Shown: one piece after another, positions 26,960-35,408 of the stretch
Layout of the letters: the number at the start of each line of letters is the position of its first letter
Position numbering within the stretch: the stretch's first letter is position 1
Assembly (NCBI GenBank): GCA_012031875.1
Contig: JAAUSZ010000014.1
Location: forward strand, 1 to 39,307
Length of the DNA: 39,307 bases
Direction: 5' to 3'
DNA from: Desulfobacula sp.
GTDB lineage: Bacteria; Desulfobacterota; Desulfobacteria; Desulfobacterales; Desulfobacteraceae
Position numbers and translations under genes: made by a program
Notes under the pieces: model-generated
Database searches by the model: none
Told to the model about the DNA's origin: nothing
The model's input: only the letters and a program-made list of their open reading frames with translations

Positions 26960-27145
26960 TTCTCTCTCACAGAATCAAAAAAACTGGGGGATAGAGATCC
27001 CCAGGTGAACCAGAATCGGAGAAGGTTTTTGTATCGGCCAGCTTGGTGGAATCATTATTTCATCCAATGCAGTTGTCTATAAAGATGTCCCTGATAATTC
27101 CCTTGTTGTTTTATCGCCCGGCCATACAATCATCCCCCGTAAATG
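26960..27145 (+). pseudogene. Remnant of a serine-acetyltransferase-like hexapeptide protein
   Basis: The 269-base gap between two glycosyltransferases keeps the C-terminus of an acetyltransferase. Frame 2 reads GDRDPQV and, after one extra A near 27008, frame 0 reads TRIGEGFCIGQLGG followed by IISSNAVVYKDVPDNSLVVL and PGHTIIPRK, then a stop. This is the standard ending of CysE-like sugar acetyltransferases. No start codon or N-terminal half is left, so it is a deletion remnant and not only a sequencing artefact. Boundaries are approximate. Confidence 0.7.
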
Positions 27146-27181
27146 ATCCAATACTGAAATCATAATTTTAATCAGAGAAAT

Positions 27182-28408
27182 ATGAAAAAAAAGATATGCA
27201 GAATCACTGATAATTTCCCGCCCCCATGGACCGGCGTGTCACCGGCGGCATATGAGCTTAGCGCAGCCCAAAGCAGACAAGGGGTGGATGTCCATGTCAT
27301 AACCAAATGCTGCAAAGGAAGTGGGGAAACAGATGCTGAAGCGCCATTTTCAATATACCGAGTTCACGGCAGATTGATATTTTTTGAAATTATGGCTTTT
27401 GTAAAACTGATTTGTTTACACCATAAATATAAATTTGATGCCATCCATTCCCATGGAAGCAGCTTTTTCTTCTTTCATTTGCTTAGAAAGATCTTTCCTA
27501 AAGTCGGTGTTTTTAAAATACCGGTTGTTGTTTCAATTCATAATATTAGAGACTATCAGGACCAAACATATAAAAAAGCGGACTTTTTTTTATTGGCAGA
27601 AAGCATCCTGGGAAGAAGATTAGATGATCTGCGGGAAAAGAAAAATAAAATGCTCAGAACCCACAACTGGCAGAAAGTTAAACAGAAGGTTTCTTATACG
27701 GATGCAGATTGTTTGGTTACCGTCAGTAAGGCTTTAGAAAATGCTTTGATTTCCCGGTATCGAATCCCCCAAAAAAAAATTAAGACCATATATAACGGCG
27801 TAAGCACCCGATTACTAGCAAAAGGCAAAGAAACGGCGGAACAAAAAAGAGAGCCGAGTGCAAAAACTCTTTTATTTGTGGGCCGAACGATCGGAACGAA
27901 AAATGAGGCTGCTCTTTTAAAAGCAATGCCCATTATCTTGGAAAAATATCCGGAAACCCGGTTGGTCATTATCGGAAATGGCTATTGGCAAAAAACACTT
28001 AAGGAGATTTCGTTCAAGCTATGCATTAAGGACAGGGTCAGCTTTATCAACTATGTAGAACACAAAAAAATATTTGAATACTATATGTCCTCGGATGTGT
28101 TTGTTTTCCCCTCTTTTTCAGAGGGCCTGCCAAAAGTATTGATTGAAGCCATGGCTGCCGGCTTGCCTGTCGTGGCGTCCAATGTGGACGGCAACAATGA
28201 GCTGGTCATGGAAGGGAAAACCGGTTTTTTAGTGGCGCCCAATGATTTTCAAACTTTTGCTGAAAAAATTATGCTGATATTAGGAGACAGAGAAAAAGCC
28301 GTTAAACTGGGGAGAACGGCTCAACTCTCCATTTCTCAAAAGCTCACATGGGACAGTGTTGCAAGAAGTTGTAATGATTTTGTTTTTAATAACACAGGCT
28401 GGTTATGA
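27182..28408 (+). CDS. GT4-family glycosyltransferase (A+T-rich)
   Basis: A 408-aa enzyme: ICRITDNFPPPWTGVSPAAY at the N-terminus, then KFDAIHSHGSSFFFFHLLRK, VVVSIHNIRDYQDQTYKKAD and DCLVTVSKALENALISRYRI. The donor domain has TLLFVGRTIGTKNEAALLKA, FVFPSFSEGLPKVLIEAMAA and VVASNVDGNNELVMEGKTGF; the E-G-L-P-K-V-L-I-E-A motif is the classical GT4 EX7E. The coding sequence is visibly richer in A and T than the genes on either side (many AAA, TTT and ATA codons), suggesting separate acquisition. No sugar specificity can be read. The stop overlaps the next start by 4 bases. Confidence 0.92.
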   Translation: MKKKICRITDNFPPPWTGVSPAAYELSAAQSRQGVDVHVITKCCKGSGETDAEAPFSIYRVHGRLIFFEIMAFVKLICLHHKYKFDAIHSHGSSFFFFHLLRKIFPKVGVFKIPVVVSIHNIRDYQDQTYKKADFFLLAESILGRRLDDLREKKNKMLRTHNWQKVKQKVSYTDADCLVTVSKALENALISRYRIPQKKIKTIYNGVSTRLLAKGKETAEQKREPSAKTLLFVGRTIGTKNEAALLKAMPIILEKYPETRLVIIGNGYWQKTLKEISFKLCIKDRVSFINYVEHKKIFEYYMSSDVFVFPSFSEGLPKVLIEAMAAGLPVVASNVDGNNELVMEGKTGFLVAPNDFQTFAEKIMLILGDREKAVKLGRTAQLSISQKLTWDSVARSCNDFVFNNTGWL

Positions 28409-29570
28409 AAATAGCCCTGGTATGGCCCCTGATTACGTCAGGCGAGTCATCCGAATACTATAATGTTCAGGCTTTCGGCCTGGCCGGGGCCCTGGCGGAC
28501 AGGGGGGCCGAAGTGGCCATATTCACAGCGGCCCGCGGACAAAAAGACAAAGCCCGACACGCTGAAAGATGTGAAAAGATACTCAATTTCCATGTCCATT
28601 ATCTTCCTGCCCGGCCGACATCGTTAAGGTATCCGGTGATGCCGTCGCTTTTCAGGTCCCTGCGCAGGTTTTCCCCGGACTTGATCCAATGCGCCGAGAT
28701 ATTGTCACCAAGTACCTATATGGGGTTTCTTGCCGCCGGAATCCTGAAAAAGCCCTTCTTCATCTATCAGGGAACCTATCAATGGCCGACGCGCTTGACT
28801 CAAGCCATGGGCCTGCTGGGCCCGCTCCTGGTAAGGCCTGTTTTAAAACACTGTGCCGGCGTATTTACCAAATCCGACCAGGCCAAAGCCTTTGTCGTGA
28901 GGAGCGGCGGAAGGACCGAGATAGTGCATACCGTTCATCTGGGCTTTGACAGTCGCCCGTTTTATCCCTCGACGTCCACCTTCCTAAACGACATCGGCTG
29001 CATTCCAAAGGACCGGGCCATACTGCTCTGTGTGGGACGGCTGGTCCCTGCAAAAACCATGCGGCCATCATCAGGGCCGTTGAAAAAATCAGGATGATAA
29101 GGCCCGATGTGCTGCTTGTGATATTTGGAAGCGGTCCACTGAAAGAAGAACTGGACGCCTGTATCAAAGCCGCAGATCTGGAAAATCATGTAAAAATTAT
29201 CGATAAAAAAACAAAACAGGCCGACATGCACCTGGTTTATTCCTCGACCCGCCTGTTTCTCTCCCCTTCCCGGTATGAAATCTTCGGCATGACGGTTCTT
29301 GAGGCCATGGCCTGCGGCCTGCCGGTGATCGGTTCAAGTGTCGGAGGCATGAAAGATATCATCAGCCATGGAAAAAACGGATTGCTTATCGATCCTGAAA
29401 GTGAGGATGAAATATCAGAAGCCGTGCTCCTGCTTTTGAATACCCCTTCTCTATACCATTCCATATCCGGAAACGGGATTCAGACAAGCCGTGGCTTTTC
29501 CTGGGACAGAGTTGCAGAAAAAATGGAACTCGCTTATAAGGCAGCGATGAAATGCACCGAAACAAATTGA
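28405..29570 (+). CDS. GT4-family glycosyltransferase, one frameshift
   Basis: Two track ORFs form one ~388-aa enzyme. Piece 1 starts MKIALVWPLITSGESSEYYN and includes FSPDLIQCAEILSPSTYMGF and HCAGVFTKSDQAKAFVVRSG, up to LLCVGRLVPAK. Piece 2 has PDVLLVIFGSGPLKEELDAC, LFLSPSRYEIFGMTVLEAMA (EX7E region) and VIGSSVGGMKDIISHGKNGL. The join is at ~29050: GCAAAAACCATGCGG needs one more A to read AKNHAAIIRAVEKI. The two halves would otherwise lack the acceptor or donor site, so I treat the break as an error. Confidence 0.9.
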
Positions 29571-29598
29571 AACCTAATAAAATCCGGTTGGAGAAAAA

Positions 29599-30537
29599 AT
29601 GAAGCTAAAGCATCTTATCCTGGGTATCATTACATTTTTACCTGGCTTAAATAAATTCAAAGCAAAGGGAACGGGAGGGACGGGCTCCGCAAGATACTGC
29701 TATTCTGTATGGCTGCGGCATATGGTCCTGGCCAAAAAGAATGGATTAAATCCGTACCCCGAGGTCGTGGCAGAACTCGGACCGGGAGATTCATTGGGAA
29801 TCGGCATGGCCGCCTTAATCTCAGGCTGTAAACGATACTTTGCCTTTGATGTAATTGAACACTCAAATACGGAAAAAAATCTTCAAATATTTGATGAACT
29901 GGTATCTCTCTTTCAAAACAGAGCTGCTATTCCCGGAGAAGAAGAATTCCCGGAAGTCAAACCATATCTGGATGACTACAATTTTCCAGCAGACATATAT
30001 GATGAAGGCAGATTAAGCCATGCCCTGGGAAAATCACGGCTTAGAAAAATCAGAACAGCGGTCGGTCTTCCACCGGGTGCAGAATCGTTATTATCCTGTA
30101 AAACCTCTTGGTATGATGAGCATGCTCTTGAAAAAGAATCCGTGGATATGATTTATTCTCAAGCAGTTCTTGAGCATATTGATGATTTGCGGAATGCATA
30201 TAGAGCCATGAGGCTCTGGCTTAAACCAGAGGGCTATATATCCCATCAGATTGATTTTAAGAGCCACGGAACGGCCGACGAATGGAACGGCCATTGGATG
30301 TACTCGGATTTGATGTGGAAACTGATGAGGGGAAAACGGCCTTATTTAATTAACAGGGAACCCCATTCAGCCCATTTGGCCATTCTTAAAGAACAAGGAT
30401 TCAAACTCCTCTGCGACAAAAAAATCCAATCAAAATCAAATTATACCTTGGATGACCTATCCCAAAGATTCAAATCCATTACCAGCGAAGATCTGATTAC
30501 AAGCGGCGCCTTTATTCAGGCCATTAGAATTGGTTAA
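29599..30537 (+). CDS. SAM-dependent methyltransferase
   Basis: A 312-aa class I methyltransferase. The SAM-binding motif I is EVVAELGPGDSLGIGMAALI, followed by YFAFDVIEHSNTEKNLQIFD and the post-motif VDMIYSQAVLEHIDDLRNAY with AMRLWLKPEGYISHQIDFKS. Such proteins in polysaccharide clusters usually methylate a sugar or aminosugar. A ~60-residue insertion lies between motif I and the VLEH region. The gene is A+T-rich like its neighbour at 30545. GGAG precedes ATG 29599 by about seven bases. The stop overlaps a possible TTG start of the next gene. Confidence 0.83.
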   Translation: MKLKHLILGIITFLPGLNKFKAKGTGGTGSARYCYSVWLRHMVLAKKNGLNPYPEVVAELGPGDSLGIGMAALISGCKRYFAFDVIEHSNTEKNLQIFDELVSLFQNRAAIPGEEEFPEVKPYLDDYNFPADIYDEGRLSHALGKSRLRKIRTAVGLPPGAESLLSCKTSWYDEHALEKESVDMIYSQAVLEHIDDLRNAYRAMRLWLKPEGYISHQIDFKSHGTADEWNGHWMYSDLMWKLMRGKRPYLINREPHSAHLAILKEQGFKLLCDKKIQSKSNYTLDDLSQRFKSITSEDLITSGAFIQAIRIG

Positions 30538-30544
30538 AATCCAT

Positions 30545-31003
30545 ATGCTTGAAAACCACAAAAACCCAAAATGGAAATCCCATAGAAAATGGGGGGCAGA
30601 AAGGCTTTATTATCTCAGCCATAATTTATTTAACATGAAGTTTAAAAAAATTTCATATGTTATCAAATACTTGAATATGATGATATTTCGAAACTTTATT
30701 CCGCCGGAGGTCAAAATTGGCAGACAGTTAGACCTGCCGCACGGCGGATTTGGTGTTGTCATGCATAAAGATACGGTAATCGGTGACGATGCCATCATCT
30801 TTCATAATGTTACCTTTGCAAACGGTGGAGCGAGGATAGGAGACAGGGTATATATTGGAACCGGAACCGTGATTGTTGGGGAGGTCAAAATCGGCAACGA
30901 TGTCGTGATTGGAGCCAATACAGTAATCAATTTTGACATTCCGGACGGCGCCACTGTGGTAGGCCAAACCGGAAGAATCATAAAAACAAAAGCCCTCTAT
31001 TAA
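30545..31003 (+). CDS. Serine-O-acetyltransferase-like hexapeptide acyltransferase
   Basis: A ~150-aa acyltransferase with an N-terminal helical part (SHRKWGAERLYYLSHNLFNM, IKYLNMMIFRNFIPPEVKIG) and a left-handed beta-helix: LPHGGFGVVMHKDTVIGDDA, FHNVTFANGGARIGDRVYIG, TGTVIVGEVKIGNDVVIGAN. The pattern HGxxG-VV...I resembles the CysE/WcaB group used to acetylate sugars or polysaccharides. ATG 30545 is preferred to TTG 30530; neither has a strong ribosome site. The stop shares its last base with the ATG of the sulfotransferase gene. Functionally close to the remnant at 26960-27145, which may be an older version of the same activity. Confidence 0.85.
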   Translation: MLENHKNPKWKSHRKWGAERLYYLSHNLFNMKFKKISYVIKYLNMMIFRNFIPPEVKIGRQLDLPHGGFGVVMHKDTVIGDDAIIFHNVTFANGGARIGDRVYIGTGTVIVGEVKIGNDVVIGANTVINFDIPDGATVVGQTGRIIKTKALY

Positions 31004-32010
31004 TGAATGATCCCTTTTTTATTGTCGGTAATTCCCGGAGCGGCACAACTCTGGTGTCAAGAATACTCAAAAACCACCCGGACATCCATGTCCTGAACGA
31101 AACTCATGTTTTTGATGAGTTTGCCGCTGAAAAGCATAGATTTCAAGACTTCAATGAGTCTGAGATATTCAGAATGATCAATTCCATGCTGACCATTCAG
31201 CGGAAAGACTATTACCGAAAATCAGAATATGAAGAGTATCCTGAAGAGGCCGGCGCCATCCTTGCAGCTTTCAGACAGCACCAGGATCAGACTTTCGGAG
31301 CCCTGAACAAATTGTTCTTTGATCATGAAGCTGCAAAAAAGGCAAATCAAGGTCAGGAGACCAGACCCCCAGGCATGTTTTTAATATTGACGAGATATTC
31401 TTATTGTATCCCGAAGCCAAAATCATCCACATGGTCAGGGACCCGAGGGCTGTTCTCTTTTCCCAGAAAAAAAAATGGACGTGGCCTTAGGCGGAAACAA
31501 CCTCTTTTTGAGGTCATCAGAACTTTTATCAACTACCATCCCATCACGATGTCCATTCTATGGGGCAGGGCCGTTAATGCCGGATTAAAAGCCGAGAGCC
31601 GGTACGGGCCGGAACGAGTCAAAACAATATTCTTTGAAGCATTCGTCATGACCCCTGAGGACCATACCCGAAGCCTGTGTGCGTTTATCGGGGAATCGTT
31701 TTATCCGGGAATGACAGAGGTCGATGTTGAGCTTTCAGCCTCTTCCGAAAACGAAGGCAAAAAGGGGGTTGCAAGCGCCATCGCAGACCAGTGGAAAAAC
31801 AAGCTTTCGGGGACCGAGACCTTTTTCTGTGAAAAATACGCCGGTGAGACGATGCTAAAGACCGGGTATACACTGACCGGGGCAAATCCAAACAGGCTCC
31901 TTTGGGCGGGCTATTTGGCCTGGCTGCCGCTTCACCTCGGAATCTCTTTTTTAATGAATCTCACCCGGATGGGCAATCCAGTCCAGTATATTGCCAAACG
32001 TTTCTTTTAA
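31003..32010 (+). CDS. Sulfotransferase, with two compensating internal frameshifts
   Basis: A PAPS-dependent sulfotransferase: the 5'-phosphosulfate loop is FFIVGNSRSGTTLVSRILKN at the N-terminus. The track shows an unbroken 335-aa ORF, but the middle (~120-160) is not sulfotransferase-like. The expected sequence is in another frame: DQTPRHVFNIDEIFLLYPEA, then IIHMVRDPRAVLFSQKK, including the 3'-phosphate-binding motif. The shift out is near 31355-31360 (one base missing) and the return is at the A9 run ~31466-31474 (one A extra). The C-terminal part (FINYHPITMSILWGRAVNAG, RVKTIFFEAFVMTPEDHTRS) is again normal. The Sat-CysC fusion in the same window could supply its PAPS. Confidence 0.87.
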   Translation: MNDPFFIVGNSRSGTTLVSRILKNHPDIHVLNETHVFDEFAAEKHRFQDFNESEIFRMINSMLTIQRKDYYRKSEYEEYPEEAGAILAAFRQHQDQTFGALNKLFFDHEAAKKANQGQETRPPGMFLILTRYSYCIPKPKSSTWSGTRGLFSFPRKKNGRGLRRKQPLFEVIRTFINYHPITMSILWGRAVNAGLKAESRYGPERVKTIFFEAFVMTPEDHTRSLCAFIGESFYPGMTEVDVELSASSENEGKKGVASAIADQWKNKLSGTETFFCEKYAGETMLKTGYTLTGANPNRLLWAGYLAWLPLHLGISFLMNLTRMGNPVQYIAKRFF

Positions 32011-32018
32011 TTTAAACC

Positions 32019-33251
32019 ATGAATCTGTTGTTTCTCAATAACTACAATTATCTTCGCGGCGGGTCGGAACAGGTCTATTTTGGAGAAATGGATCTGTTGA
32101 CATCCCAGGGGCATGAAGTCAGGGCCTTTGCACGGAAAACGCCCATGGACCTGCCCTCGGAACTATCCGGATTTTTCCCGGAGGATATGAAAACAGACCG
32201 TTTGAATCTCGGTTTCGGAGCTTTCCGGACTTTAAAGGAAATCATTTATTCCTCCGAGGCAAAGAGATGCCTTGGGCGCGCACTGGAGACCTTTACCCCG
32301 GATATCGCCCACGCCCATAATATTTATGGCAGACTCACCACATCCGTCCTTGACCTCTTGAGCAGAAACGGAATTCCTGCCGTGATGACGCTTCATGACT
32401 ACAAACTGGTCTGCCCAAGTTACAAACTCATGGCAGGCGGCAAGGTCTGTGAGGACTGCAAGGGAAGAAACTATTCCGCCGCCGTGCGGAACCGTTGCCA
32501 CAAAAACAGCAGAGCTGCCTCTGCCGTTTATTCGTTTGAATCCTGGTTCAATGATGTTTTCAAAAAATATGATAAAAATATCGCGTTCTTTATTTCTCCA
32601 AGCCGGTTTCTGAAATCCAAACTGATGGAATTCGGCTATCCGGAAGACAAAATTGTTTATATTCCCAACTATATTGAATCGGAAAAATTTCTGCCCAGGT
32701 ATGAGGGCGAAGACTACCTTGTTTATATCGGGAGGCTCTCTGCGGAAAAAGGCATCTCCACCCTGCTCAAAGCCTTTAAAACCCTTAAGGCCGAAAGCAC
32801 AAAGCTGGTGATTGCCGGAGACGGTCCCATGAGGGCGGAGCTTGAGGCCATGGCCGGTCAGGACGGCCGGATCCGGTTCTTGGGGTATCTTTCCGGCCAG
32901 GCCCTTTCAGATGTGACAAGAAACGCGAGGGCCGTGGTGATCCCTTCGGAATGGTATGAAAATGCACCCATCTCCGTACTTGAAGCCTTTGCCTTTGGAA
33001 AGCCGGTAATCGGCGCCCGGATCGGGGGGATTCCGGAGATGGTGGATGAATACAAAAACGGCCTTTTGTTTGAATCCGGAGAGGACGAAGCCCTTGCTGA
33101 AAAATTGAACGAGTTTTTATGTTATCCAGAGAAAACGGTTGCTGAAATGGGGCGGGCGGGCCGAAAAAAAGCAGAAACAGAATACAGCCGGGCGCTGCAT
33201 TACGAAAAGCTGGTTCAGGTCTATGCGCATGCGATGCGGGTGAATGGCTGA
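32019..33251 (+). CDS. GT4-family glycosyltransferase
   Basis: A 410-aa enzyme: NNYNYLRGGSEQVYFGEMDL and TPDIAHAHNIYGRLTTSVLD at the N-terminus, then a cysteine-rich insert LHDYKLVCPSYKLMAGGKVC, EDCKGRNYSAAVRNRCH, known from a GT4 subgroup and possibly metal-binding. The donor domain has YLVYIGRLSAEKGISTLLKA, KLVIAGDGPMRAELEAMAGQ, IPSEWYENAPISVLEAFAFG and GARIGGIPEMVDEYKNGLLF. Intact, with the usual family length. It begins 8 bases after the sulfotransferase stop and overlaps the next gene by 8 bases, so these are cotranscribed. The sugar it adds is unknown. Confidence 0.93.
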   Translation: MNLLFLNNYNYLRGGSEQVYFGEMDLLTSQGHEVRAFARKTPMDLPSELSGFFPEDMKTDRLNLGFGAFRTLKEIIYSSEAKRCLGRALETFTPDIAHAHNIYGRLTTSVLDLLSRNGIPAVMTLHDYKLVCPSYKLMAGGKVCEDCKGRNYSAAVRNRCHKNSRAASAVYSFESWFNDVFKKYDKNIAFFISPSRFLKSKLMEFGYPEDKIVYIPNYIESEKFLPRYEGEDYLVYIGRLSAEKGISTLLKAFKTLKAESTKLVIAGDGPMRAELEAMAGQDGRIRFLGYLSGQALSDVTRNARAVVIPSEWYENAPISVLEAFAFGKPVIGARIGGIPEMVDEYKNGLLFESGEDEALAEKLNEFLCYPEKTVAEMGRAGRKKAETEYSRALHYEKLVQVYAHAMRVNG

Positions 33252-34358
33252 ATCCGGGATGAAAATCGCATTTTTGGCCGTAAAAGGCATTCCCATTGGC
33301 GGGGGCATTGAAAAGCTCACCGAGGAAATCGGGATCCGGCTGGTGAAAAAAGGCCATGAGGTGGTGGTCTATGCCAGCCGGGACTATGGGACAACAGACT
33401 GCACTTACAACGGCATGCAGATCCGGACGGTGCCCTCCGTTAACACCAAGAGCTTTCATAAGCTGTCCATCTGCTTTAACGCCACCCTGGATGTGCTGAA
33501 AAAAAGGGATGCAGATATTGTTCATGTCCATGCCATCGGGCCTTCCCTGTTTTCCATATTTCCGAGAATGGTGGGCATACCCACCGTGGTTCAGACCCAC
33601 GGCATTGAATGGCAGCGGGACAAATGGGGGTTTGCGGGAAGAACCTTTTTAAAGCTCAGTGATTATACGGCGGTTTATTTTCCCAATGCAACGACTGCGG
33701 TGTCAAAGGTTCAGAAACAGTATTTTGAAGAAAAATACGGCTGCACGGTTGGGTATATCCCCACGGGCGTAAACCGGGTGGAGTACCGAAGCCCGGATAA
33801 AATTCGTAAACTGGGTTTGGAAAAGGACCGGTATATCCTTTTGCGGCAAGGCTGGTGGCTGAAAAAGGACCCCATTTTCTGATCAGGGCCTTCCGGGATC
33901 TGGATACGGATATGAAGCTGGTAATTGCCGGGGATGCGGCCCATGCAGAAAACTTCAAGGCCGAACTCCGGGACCTGGCCGGAGATGACGGCCGGATTCT
34001 CTTTCCCGGCTTTGTGACGGGCCGGCTTTTGGAGGAGCTGTTCAGCAATGCCTATGTGTTCTGCCTGCCGTCCACCCTGGAAGGGCTGCCCATTGCCCTG
34101 CTGGAAGCCATGAGTTACGGGAACTGCTGTCTGGCCAGTGATATCCCGGAAAACCGGGAGGCGGTTGAAGATTTCGGATTTACCTTCAGAAACAGGGATG
34201 TGGAGGATTTACGGGAAAAGCTGCTCAATTTGATTGAACAGCCGGAACAGGTGGAAGAAAAAAAGAAAACCGCAAGACACCATGTCCTGAAGCATTATTC
34301 CTGGGACACGATCACAGACCGGATGGAAGCCTTATATCTTTCCATCCTCGGGAGATAA
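33244..34358 (+). CDS. GT4-family glycosyltransferase, one frameshift
   Basis: Two track ORFs make one ~371-aa enzyme. Piece 1 reads MKIAFLAVKGIPIGGGIEKL, ADIVHVHAIGPSLFSIFPRM, PTVVQTHGIEWQRDKWGFAG and TTAVSKVQKQYFEEKYGCTV, ending DRYIL. Piece 2 has EKGPHFLIRAFRDLDTDMKL, FCLPSTLEGLPIALLEAMSY (EX7E region) and SDIPENREAVEDFG. The join at ~33842 needs one more T (CTTTTTGCGGCA), giving YILFAARLVAEKGPHFLI. ATG 33259 (MKIAFL) is an equally good start. It ends one base before the radical SAM gene. Confidence 0.92.
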
Positions 34359-34359
34359 A

Positions 34360-35408
34360 ATGGAAGCCTCTGTTATTACGACTTTTCGCTGCCCCATGCG
34401 GTGCAGCATGTGCGATATCTGGAACAATCCCACAGACCCTCAAAAGGAGATCACGGCCAGGGATCTTGAACGCATGCCCCTGGTGAATGTTACAAACATT
34501 ACCGGAGGCGAACCCTTGATCCGGGAGGATCTGGCCGAGCTGGTGGAGGTGATTTTCAAAAAATCCAAGCGGGTGTGCATTTCCACCAGCGGGTTCTATA
34601 CGGAACGAATTTTTTCACTGGCGGAAAGATTCCCGGCCCTGGGGTTCCGGGTGTCCCTGGAAGGGTTGTCTGAGAAAAATGATGAGCTGAGGGGACGGCC
34701 GGGGGGGTTTGACCGGGGGCTCCGGACCCTGCTGGGGCTCCGGGAAATGGGCAGAAAGGATGTGGGATTCGGGATCACGGTGTCCAATAATAATTCCAAC
34801 GATATGATCTGGCTCTATGAATTGTCCCGGCAGCTCGGAATGGAATTTGCCACGGCAGCCTTTCACAATTCATTTTATTTCCACAAGGAGGATAATAGCA
34901 TTACCAATAAGGAAGAAGTCATCGGGAATTTCCAGGTTCTCATTGAAAAGCTGCTGAAAGAGAACAAGCCCAAATCCTGGTTCCGGGCTTTTTTTAATCT
35001 CGGGCTCATCAATTATATCCGGGGCAACCGGCGGATGCTGCCCTGCGAGGCCGGAACCGAAAATTTTTTATTGACCCCTACGGCGAAATCCTGCCCTGCA
35101 ACGGCATGGAAAAAAAATACTGGTTTGAGAGTTTCGGGAATATCCGGGAAAAAAGCTTTGAAGAGGCCTGGCAGGGGCCCCAGGCCCAAAGGGTGAGGGC
35201 CTTGGTGTCCAAATGTCCGAAAAACTGCTGGATGATCGGCTCGGCCTCGCCGGTCATGAAAAAATATATCCGTCACCCTTTGAAATGGGTGATCATGAAT
35301 AAAATCAAGAGTCTGTCCGGCGGCGGGGTTAATATTAACGATATCCCCTGGTATGATGTGGGGCAAGACCCGGAACAGGGCAAATTAAGGGAGAGTGTAT
35401 CCATATGA
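34360..35408 (+). CDS. Radical SAM protein with SPASM-like C-terminus, one frameshift
   Basis: The radical SAM cluster motif is TTFRCPMRCSMCDIW (CxxxCxxC, near residue 10-17), followed by NITGGEPLIREDLAELVEVI and the barrel strands CISTSGFYTERIF and GFRVSLEGLSEKNDELRG. The end of the track ORF goes out of frame at the T-run near 35066; one more T gives NFFIDPYGEILPCNGMEKKY, then SFEEAW and CPKNCWMIG, a SPASM-like extra cluster-binding region. Corrected length is ~349 aa. Substrate unknown; radical SAM proteins are seen in other exosortase/EPS loci. The stop overlaps the exosortase start (ATGA). Confidence 0.88.
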
